From positions 1-64,000 of the forward strand of contig DYKO01000007.1 of the NCBI GenBank assembly GCA_020722565.1: DNA of 64,000 nt. Reading direction: 5' to 3'. The position numbers and the translations under genes were made by a program. Each line of letters opens with the position of its first letter. The stretch's first letter is position 1. This DNA comes from Rikenella microfusus. GTDB lineage: Bacteria; Bacteroidota; Bacteroidia; Bacteroidales; Tenuifilaceae. Positions 44,869 through 56,800 of this stretch are shown here, one piece after another. The notes beneath the pieces are model-generated. The model was not told where the DNA came from, ran no database searches, and saw only the letters and a program-made list of their open reading frames with translations.

Positions 44869-47800
44869 ATGAGAAATATAAGTACTATGAGACGACTGAT
44901 TTGTTTATTTGCTGTATTAGCAATTTTAGTGTTAGGCAGGGAATTGGTTTTTGCCGAAGGGACTAAGCAGCTGATGCCAAACTCTACCGACAGGTTATAC
45001 CTGGAGTTCAATACTTGGCAAACAGGGAGTAACGATTTTGCAGGATATGACTGTTCTGTCGTAAAGCGTCTAAATATTAGGCTAAATGCGGGAGAAAAGG
45101 TGTTCTTTGGCTTTAAAATGAATACCGTGAACTATGGGGGAAATGTTAATACCAACCCATCGAGGGTAAGGTTTAGAATTAAAAGACCTGATGGAACAAT
45201 AATTTATACCGAAACAGCAATGCCTACATCAGGGACAGGTTATATTGCTAATTATACCCAAGCAATAACCGGTCCTAATGGGATAAAGCTAAATGGTACT
45301 ACAATTTCGGGTGGCTATAGCCCACGAACTTTTACTGCAGATCAATCGGGAGATTACTACATTGAATTCAAACATCTCGATAATGCTCGGTGGGCTTTAG
45401 AATTTTTTGATATTACGGTTACCGATGCAAACAATAACATAATTACCAATCCGGGAGAGCCCAATATTCCTGCTGGCCGTATATGGAGTAAAAGCTGGCA
45501 GATGTCAACCACTAGCTTCACGGAGTATCCTGTAAACAACTTTTTCTATATAATTACAGGAGATGAGTTTGTTAATAAGATCAACTTCAGGTATTACCCG
45601 TTCTCCTTTAAGTTCCAGTCGAATGCCTACGGTATTATACCTGTACCCAATGAACCAAACTACATAAAAAGGGCGCAGAGTAAGGAGAATGACCAGACAG
45701 CAAATGCAATGGACTACCCGGTATTCCTTGATGATCCCGATAGAACCGAGTGGGCCACTACACGTCTTGCACCGCCTAAGGTTCAGGTTTGGGCTGAAGA
45801 TACTCTCTTCTACGATTACGACTATGTTCGTACTCCAATGGAGCTACCAGCTAATGATTTCGATATTTATCTTGAAAAGAACCGGCCGGGTTGCCCGTAT
45901 AGCTCTGTGGCCATTTTTAAAATTCAAACCAATATCGATGCTTTTGTGGCCATTCTTATCGATGTCAACCACGATGGGGCTTACTCAACCGATGGTAGCG
46001 ATAGGGTTATTTACCTTGAGCTGGACAAGGGTACTAACTATATCCTTTGGGATTTTAAGACCGATGCCGGTGCCGATGTTCCAGTGGGCAACTATAGCGC
46101 ATCTGCTACATTTATGGGACGTGGACCAACTAACTTCCCCGTTTACGATGTGGAGCAATGCGATGGTGTAGTAACATCATCGGTTCGTCCTTTCCGAAAA
46201 CTTAATGCAACCATCTATTGGGACGATACCTATATTACCCGTTGGGGCGATGAAACCGGACAGGGCTTAATGGATGAAACCCAGAAAAAACAACTTGTTC
46301 ATGGTGCTAACATTCCTCGTATCTGGTCATGGAATGCGGCCCTGCAAAACACCAATTTCAATGGTAACATGAATACCATGAACACTTGGTTTTATGCCAT
46401 TGACCTTGGTTATTCCAATATAACAGTTCATGTATCGCAGAGCTCAACTAAATGTATCGATGGGCTTGCACCCTGGGTGGGTGATATCTACAAAGAGACT
46501 GCATTAAATACAACAATAACCTTCGCTCAGGAAAATTTCACCGACAAGTTTTTTGATCCAACTGGCGTTGCTTTAAGTCAAATTCGTATTTTGTCCTTAC
46601 CGGGTAATGGTACTCTATATAATGGTTCAACCCCTATAAGTTCGGTACCAACAACAATTAGTGCAGCTAATACAGCCAATCTCAAATTTGTTCCAAATTC
46701 AAACTGGTGGGGGCGTACCTCTTTCAATTACGAGGCGCAAAATGCTGATGGTCGCTGGTCGAATAACCAGGAAAAGGTTTACCTTACCATTAACACCCCT
46801 CCAACAATTACCCCTCCTTCCGATCAGAATGTGTGTACAAACGCAACTCCCTCTCAGCTCCCCTTTACAGTTAGCGATGGCTCACAGACATCAGCTAACG
46901 ATATTACCATAACAGCCTACTCTCACGATCCTAACTTCGTGTTGAATGGGAATATAGTTGTAGGCGGTAGTGGCACCAACCGATGGGTAGAGGTAACCCC
47001 TGTTGCCAACAAGTCGGGTAATGCAATCATATACCTACTGGCTGATGATGGGTACTCGCAAACCATTGAGGAATTTACCGTTTACGTTGGTCCCGATTTG
47101 GAATTTTCAGGTGACACTACCGTTTGTGAGGGGCAGGATCTGTCCCTTGTAGCCCAAGAACAGGGTGCTACATACGAATGGAAATACGGGAGCACAACAA
47201 TTTCTACCTCACAAACACTTAGTAAAACATGGGGGAGCTTTAACCCTGGGCAATGGTCTTTAACCGTATCAAAAGGTGGGTGTACCTCTACACGCAATTT
47301 TACAGTTGAAATTGCTCCCAATACTTCATTCTCAGGTGATGCAAATGTATGTGTAGGCGAACCCATTGATTTAAGTGCAAATGAATACAATGCCTCTTAT
47401 GTGTGGCGTAAGGGAACTACTGTTATCTCTACCAGCAAACAGTACTATAAGGCAAGCGCAACCCTTTCCGATTCAGGGAATGACTATACCTTAGAGGTAA
47501 CAAAGGCTGGTTGTAATGGAACTTCGGCTCCATTTACAATAAGCGTGGTTAATCCTCCCAGCCCAGGTATAGTGGTTAATGGTAGCACAGTAGATCCTGG
47601 CCATGATGGTACCATTACCGTTAGTTCCTCTGAGACTGGAATTACCTATAATGTTTATAAGAATGACGTTTATGTAACATCGGGTGTGGGCACAGGCGGA
47701 AATATTACAATTACAGTTCCTTCTTCATATCTTGAAATTGGTGAAAATACTTTTGTTGTAAAAGCTGATAATGGGAATTGTGAAATTGCATTATACTATA

Positions 47801-50800
47801 TTGCTAAAATTACCGTACGCACCCCAGGATTTACCATCTCGGCAATCTCAGGAAATACTACCGAGGGTGGAGGAACGGCTACCTTTACGGTTGTTCTAAA
47901 AACTCAGCCTACAGCTAATGTAACCCTGCCCATCAGCACCTCTGATGCTACCGAGGGCACGGTAAGCCCCGCTAACCTTACCTTTACTTCATCCAACTGG
48001 GACACCCATCAAACGGTTACAGTAACTGGTACCGATGATTACCTTGTTGATGGCAATATTACCTATACCATTAATATTGGAACATCCTCCAGCTCCGATA
48101 CCTATTACAATGGCATCGACCCTAATGATATTACCCTTCAGAATATCGATAATGATGCTGCAGGTGTTTACATTAACCCAACTTCATTAACTACTGCCGA
48201 GAGTGGGACAACTGCAGCATTTTCAGTTAGACTTACTGCTCAACCTGCTGCTAATGTTACAATTACACTAACTTCGGGCGATTTAACTGAGGGTACAATA
48301 AATAAATCGAGCCTTACATTTACTACTGCCAATTGGAATACAAATCAAAGTGTTACTGTTACTGGGGTTGATGATGAGGAAGATGATGGGGACATCACCT
48401 ATCTCATAACCACATCAAATACCAGCAGCACCGATCCAACATTTAACAATATTGCAGTAACAGATGTTACTGTTACCAATACCGATAATGATGCCGCCGG
48501 AATTTTGGTTTCCCAAACAAGTGGCCTAACAACTACCGAGACTGGTGGGCAAGCTAACTTTACCATAAGGCTAAATAGTCAACCCTTGAACAACGTTACC
48601 ATTGGTTTAAGCTCGAGCAACACTTCAGAGGGTACTGTTAGCCCAACATCGGTAGTGTTCACCCCTGCCAATTGGAATACCCCTCAAACCATTACCATAA
48701 CAGGCGTTGATGATGATATTGACGACGGAAATCAACCCTATACCATAATTACCGCTGCGGCTGTAAGTACCGATTCAAAGTATAACGGTCTTAATCCATC
48801 CGATGTAAGTGTAGTAAATGTAAACGATGATGTTGCTGGAATTACAGTTACCCCAACTTCAGGGTTACAAACCACCGAAGCCGGAGGTTCTGCAACATTT
48901 ACTGTAAGATTAAATACCCGCCCAACAAGCAATGTAACTATTAATCTAACCACAACTAATCCGGCAGAAGGTGTAGCATCGCCAACTACTATTACCTTTA
49001 CCACTTCCGACTGGAATACTACTAAAACCGTTACAGTAACGGGTCAGGATGAGTATGTTGATGACGGTGATCAAACCTACTCAATAAATGGATCTGCTTC
49101 AAGTAGCGATTCAAGGTATGACGCTAGGTCCTTTAGCGTAACAGCCACTAACATCGATAATGACGAAAAGGGCATTGCCATTAATCCTACAACGGGATTG
49201 GTAACTTCCGAATCAGGCCAGCAGGCTACGTTTACCATAGTACTCACTAGCCAACCCTCAGCCAATGTTACTTTAGGGTTAAGCTCAAGTAATACCGCAG
49301 AGGGTACTGTAAGCCCAAGTTCGGTTACATTTACTACTGCTAACTGGAATATCCCTCAAACTGTAACTGTAACAGGCGTTGACGATGCCGTTGCCGATGG
49401 CTCTCAAAGTTACACCATTATTACTGCAGCCGCATCCAGCACCGATGCCTCATATAATGGCATTAACCCTACCGATGTTTCTGTTACAAATAATGATAAC
49501 GATGTGGCCGGTATCACTGTTTCTCCTACATCCCTTACCACTAATGAGAGTGGCGGAAACAAAACATTTACTATTGCCCTCAATACTCAACCAACCTCCA
49601 ATGTTACCATAAATATATCTTCTGACGACCTAACTGAGGGTACCGTTTCGCCTTCAAGCGTTCAGTTTACCTCTTCTAACTGGAGCACTCCGCAAACTGT
49701 TACCGTAACACCTGTTGATGATAATGAAGACGATGGAGATATTACCTATCATATTGCTACATCCAATACATCAAGCTCCGATCCAAATTATAATAACATG
49801 GCTGTTAGCGATGTAACGGTTGTAAACGTAAACGATGATGTAGCAGGTATTGCCGTTAACCCAACCTCTGGTCTTCAAACTACCGAAGATGGTGGGCAAG
49901 CTACCTTTACTATTCGGTTAAACTCAAAACCTACCGCAAGTGTATCCATTAGCCTATCATCATCCGATGTTACCGAGGGTACAGTAAACCCAAGTTCGGT
50001 TACATTTACCACCGTCAACTGGAATGCTCCCCAAACGGTAACCGTTACAGGTGTTGACGATAACTTAGACGATGATAACATTACTTATACCATTACCACT
50101 GCTGCTGCATCAAGTTCCGATACAAAATATAATGGCATAAATCCGGCCGATGTATCGGTTACCAATATCGATAACGATGAAGCTGGATTTACTATTATCC
50201 CAACCTCGGGGCTCCAAACCACTGAAAATGGAGGGACTGCCCAGTTTACTGTTAAACTAAATACCCAACCAACCGATAATGTAACCATTAACTTAACTTC
50301 GAGCAATCCAGGGGAGGGAACTGTTAATGCCGGTTCATCATCTCTTACCTTTAACTCCATAAACTGGAATTCCCCGCAAACTGTTACTATTACTGGTGTA
50401 GATGATGATGTTGACGATGATAACGTAGCCTACACCATAATTACATATCCCGCTACAAGCTCCGATTCAAAATATAGTGGTAAGAACCCTGCAGATGCTT
50501 CTGTAACCAATATCGACAACGATACCTTTGGATTCACAGTTTCTCCTACCTCTATAACTACAAGCGAAAATGTGACAACTGCACAGTTTACCATTAAGCT
50601 TAATTCCCGTCCTACTGCTAATGTTACCATCCCAATTTCATCAAGCAATACGGCCGAAGGAACCGTTAATGTTTCCAGCGTAACCCTTACACCTGCTACA
50701 TGGAATGTTGAACAAACTGTTATTGTAACTGGTGTTGATGACAATGTTGATGATGATAATGTTTCATATACAATAGTTACAGGTAATGCTGTAAGTTCCG

Positions 50801-53800
50801 ATACCAAGTATAGCGGGCAAAATCCTCCTAATGTGTCAGCTACCAACCTTGACAACGATGTAGCAGGAATTACGGTTAACCCAACAAGCGGTTTGGAAAC
50901 CACTGAGGCTGGCGGACAAGCTACTTACTCAATTGTACTGAATACCCGTCCCACAGCTAATGTGACAATTGGACTAAGTTCAAGCAACATTGCTGAGGGA
51001 ACGGTTTCACCCACTTCTATAACCATTTCGCCTGCTAACTGGAATAACCCTGTTTCTATTACTGTTACTGGTGTTGATGACAATGTTGACGATGGCGATA
51101 TTGCGTTCAACATCATTACTTCCAACGCATCAAGTTCCGATTCTAAATACAACGGCTTAAATGCTGCCGATGTATCGGTTACTAACAAAGACAATGATGA
51201 AGCCGGGGTTACCATTAATCCATTTAACGGTCTAACAACAACTGAGGATGGTGGCACTGCAACATTTACGGTTAAGTTGAACTCCCAACCAACTGCCAAT
51301 GTGAACATCTCTTTCAACTCCGACAATACCAACGAGGGTACAATCTCTCCAGTTACATTAACCTTTACATCATCTAATTGGAATGTAGAACAAACTATTA
51401 CCATTATTGGTATTGATGATGACGTTGACGACGATAATGTAGCCTATACCATTATCACTCAACCCTGTGTCAGCTCCGATACAAAATACGATAACCTCGA
51501 TCCCATTGATGTTTCTGTTACCAATACCGATAATGATGTGGCAGGATACATCGTTAACCCAACCTCTCTATCCTACTCGGAAAGCGATGCACCTGTAACT
51601 GTTACCTTTAAACTTGCCACAAAGCCTACTGCCGATGTATCCCTTAGCATTCTCTCAAATAATACCAGTAAGGGAACCATTAGCCCTGCAAGTTTAACAT
51701 TTACAACTGTTAACTGGAATGTTGAGCAGAATTTAACCATCACCCCGGTGAATAATTATATTGATGATGGTGATATAGATTTTACCGTGGAAACATCAGG
51801 AGTAACCACTTTTGATAGCAAATATACAGCCCTAAAACCATCCGATATTTTCATTACCTGTATCGACGATGACCAAGTTGGCATTGATGTTTCTTCAATT
51901 AGCGGAAATACCCGCGAGGATGGAACCAATGCTACCTTTACAATTAAGTTAAATTCGGAACCTACTGGTGATGTTACAATTGGTATTAGTTCAAACAATA
52001 CCGCCGAGGGTACGGTTTCTCCTTCAAGTGTAACATTTAACTCTTCCAATTGGAGCACCACTCAAACAGTTACGATTACAGGTGTGGACGATATGGCAGC
52101 TGATGGAAATCAAACTTATATAATTATACTTGCACCTGCAACCAGTTCAGATGCAAACTACAATGGAATTGATCCTGACGACATCACCCTTCAAAACATT
52201 GATAACGATCAGGCCGGTGTAAATATATTCCCGGTTAGCGGGTTAATCTCCACTGAGGCCGGAGGAACCGCAACTTTCGAAATGAGCCTTAATACCTCTC
52301 CGGCTGCTGATGTTGTTGCAACCTTTGTATCAAGCAATACAGGAGAGGGTACCGTTTCTCCCAACTCCCATACATTTAACTCAACCAACTGGAACACACC
52401 TGTTACCATAACGCTAACAGGTGTTGATGACAACACTAATGATGGTGATCAGGCTTACCAGGTGAATATTACAACATCTAGCACTGATGGTAACTACAAT
52501 AATCTTTCAATATCACCAGTAACAGCAACAAATAACGACGACGTTACACCTCGCCCTGTTGATGATAATGCAACAACCGATGAGGTAACTCCTATTAATA
52601 TCGATGTCATTTCTAACGACAAAGGCCTTGATAAGGGCATACAATCGGTTACCATTACCACCCAGCCCGACTCAGACAAAGGCTCCGTTCAGGTTAACGC
52701 CAATAATACCATTAGGTTTACTCCGGTAAAAACCTATAATGGTCCTGTTACCTTTAGCTATAGGGTTACCCTAACCAATGATAATTGGGCTGAAGCTAAT
52801 GTTGCTGTAACGGTAACTGCAATTGATGATACTCCTATTGCTGTTGATGACTCCAGAGGAACCTCCATCAATCAACCTCGAGTTATAGATGTACTTATTA
52901 ACGATACAGGCCTTGAAGATGGTGGAATTACCGTTTCAATTGAGGCTCAACCTCAACCCACTCAAGGAAGCGCTGTTGCAAACGTTGATAATACAATTAC
53001 ATTCACTCCTGCTACTGACTATAGTGGGTCGGCATCGTTCCAGTATAGGGTAACCGATGGCGATGGCGATTACGATGTGGCCACCGTTTATGTTAATGTT
53101 CGCAGTAATAATCATATCCCTGTTGCTAATGATGATGCTGCAATAACAGCCAAGAATACACCAAAAGCAATTAATGTTCTGGCCAACGATAGCGATCTTG
53201 ACGATGGTTTTGGCAGCATAACAATCTTTACCCAACCCACTCATGGTAGTGTGGTTGTTAACACTAACCGAACCATTACCTACACTCCAAATGCCGATTA
53301 TATTGGAAACGATTCGTTTGTTTACATGCTACAGGATGTTGACGGCGACTACGATTTGGCAACTGTTACCCTAACTGTTAACGATACACAGAATAGCTTA
53401 CCAATTGCTAATCCCGATTCCAGAGCTACATCGAAAAATGTCGCCGTTAGGGTTGACGTGCTAACAAACGATACCGGTCTGAACGATGGCGTTGCCTCGC
53501 TTACGGTAATTAGTGATCCATCAAATGGTTCTTGGTTAGTTAACTCAACTAACGATTCTATTACCTATTCTCCCAACACCAATTATGTTGGAACAGATGC
53601 ATTCCAGTATCAGGTATGTGACAACAATGGCGATTGCTCCGTTTCAACGGTTACCATTACCGTTAAAGACGGAATCAATATTACTCCTCTGGCTATTAAC
53701 GATACTGTATCCACAAATGTAAATACTCCTGTGATGGTTAACGTTCTAAAAAACGATAGAGGTCTTGAGGATGGCTTTGGTAGCCTAACCGTTTACGAAA

Positions 53801-56800
53801 ATCCTCAATTTGGATCAGTTCAAGTTAATGCTAACCGAACCATCACATACACACCTACATACATGTTTATGGGTACTGAAGAATTCTACTACATGATAGC
53901 GGATGTTGATGGCGACTTATCCATTGCAAAAGTAGTAGTAAATATTACAGAAACTCCCGATTACCTACCCATAGCCAACGACGACCGTCGCGGTTGCAGC
54001 TACAACCAAAGTGTTAATGTTGATGTGCTATTTAACGACATTGGATTAGATGATGCCCCAGTGGTGGTTACAATTAAGGATTCACCTACATCTGGAAATG
54101 TAAATTTGGAAACCAACAATACCATAACATTTACTCCAGCCAACAATTTTGTAGGCGATATGACCTTCAGCTACACTGTAACCGATGCCGACGGCGATAG
54201 TGACGATGCTTTGGTTACCATTACCGTTAAGGATCAGGATCATCCTAACGTTGTTCCTATAGCCGTTGACGATAATGCAACTACTAAGTTTAATACCCCT
54301 GTTTACATTAATGTGCTTGCCAATGATCATGGCTTAGACGACGGCTTCGATTCACTATACATTTACAAGCAACCCGACTTTGGAACTCTTACCGTTAACG
54401 CTAACCGCACTGTAACCTACACGCCAAGCTACATGTTCGTTGGTCAGGAAACATTCCAGTATGTTATTGAAGATGTTGATGGCGATTATGCATTAGCTAC
54501 CGTTACCGTAACCGTACTCGATAAGCAAAACGCAATTCCTATTGCCAACGATGATTACCGTGGTTACACCTTCAATGGTAGCGTAACTGTTGATGTACTA
54601 TTTAATGATTCGGGGTTAGCCGACGAACCCGTTACTGTTACTATCAGCCAGGATCCTGCATTAGGTACTGCAGTGGTTAATCCCGATAATACGGTAACCT
54701 ATACTGCTCCTTCCGATTTTGTAGGTGTAGCAACCTTCAGTTACACCGTTACCGATGCCAATGGCGAGTTCGATGATGCTTTGGTTACCATTACCGTAAA
54801 ACCGGGTATTAACCATGTGCCCGTTGCACAAAACGATAATGCTAACACCGTTATTAATACATCCATCGATATAAATGTATTAGCTAACGACACAGGTCTT
54901 GAGGACGGTTTCGGCAATCTAAACATTAGCACTCAACCCATTTTTGGTACCGTTCAAATCAATGCTAATCGGACGGTTACCTACTATCCCAGCTACATGT
55001 TTATTGGAACCGATACCTTCCAGTACCTCATTGAAGACGTTGACGGCGATTACAGCGTGGCAACAGTAACCGTTGAGGTTACCGAAAAGCCCGATGCCCT
55101 TCCTATTGCTAACGACGACCGCGTTGGCTGCAGCTTCAACCAGAATAGGATAATAGATGTTCTGTTCAACGATACAGGATTGGACGATGCACCACTTTCC
55201 GTTACCATTTCACAAGCTCCTGCTCAGGGTACAGCCACAGTTAATCCCGACAACACTGTAACCTTTAGTCCCGCCAGTGGATTTACTGGTACTATGACAT
55301 TCAGCTACACAGTAACCGATGCCGATGGCGATAGCGACAACGCACAGGTAACGATTAACGTAAAATCGGGAACTAACTACATTCCTATAGCCAACGATGA
55401 TGCCGCAAGCACCTTTATGAACATGCCCGTTTCCATACCTGTTCTGGCTAATGACACAGATCTGGACGATGGATTCGAAAGAATATACATTTTCAGTCTA
55501 CCACTGTTTGGCACAGCAACTGTTAACGCCAATCGCACTGTTACCTATACTCCCAGTTACATGTTTGTAGGTGTTGAAACCTTTGAGTATGTTGTTGAAG
55601 ACACTGATGGAGACTGGGATGTTGCTACCGTTACGGTTACAGTTACTGAAAAGCCTAACGCTGTTCCCATTGCTAACGACGACAACAGGGGTTGCTCATT
55701 CAACCAGACCCGAGTAGTTGACGTTCTTTTCAACGACACAGGGCTCGACGATGCACCCATTTCTGTTACAATTCTTGAGAATCCTGCACAGGGTTCCATT
55801 ACAGTAAACCCTGATAATACCATAACCTTTACCCCTGAAATAGGATACATTGGCACCATGACCTTTAGCTATACCGTAACCGATGCCGACAATGAGGCCG
55901 ACGATGCCTTGGTTACCATCAGGGTTAAGAGCGGCGAAAACTATGTGCCAGGAGCCAATAACGATGAGGTAACTACTTTAATAAATACCGCCATTGATAT
56001 TAATGTCTTGGCTAACGATACAGGTCTTAATGATGGCTATGGCGACCTGAGAATATACTCTCAGCCCCAATTCGGTACCGTTATCATCAATTCTAACCGA
56101 ACCATAAGGTACATACCATCCAACTTGTTCCTGGGTACCGACACCTTTATGTACCTCATTGAGGATGTTGATGGCGACTATTCTGTTGCCACGGTTACGG
56201 TTAATGTGGTTGGAAGCATTAACCACACCCCAATAGCCAACGACGATTACAGAGGTGCCGCATTTGAAACAGAAAGGGTTATTGATGTTCTATTCAACGA
56301 CGAGGGTATTGAGGATATCCCATTAACACTTACCATTACAGTTGAACCAAAGAATGGAACTGCTTCAGTAAATTCTGATAGCACTGTAACATATACACCG
56401 GTACAAGGATTCCTCGGTCTCGATTCGTTAACCTACAGGGTAACCGACGTTGATGGTGAATGGGACGAAGCGAAGGTGTTCATCAACGTTAAGCCCTTTA
56501 ACATGATACCCGAAGCCCACGACGACTACGCCACCACTGTTGTGAACACTCCTACTGAAATAAATGTATTGGCTAACGATACCCTACTGTACGAAGGCAT
56601 CAAGAGTGTATGGATTAAGGTTAACCCGCTGTTCGGTTCAGTAACAGTAAATGCCAACTTTACCGTAACCTATACTCCCTTCTACTTCTTCATAGGCAAC
56701 GATGAATTTACCTATGTGGTTGAAGATATTGACGGCGATTATGCAATGGCAAAAGTCTATGTCACTGTTGAGGATAAAGTTAATCATATTCCCGTTGCCA

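Noticed and set aside
48738-52436. Several minus-strand frames of 60-160 residues across the Calx-beta array
   Set aside because: They recur at the repeat period and mirror the repetitive plus-strand coding sequence, so they are shadows.
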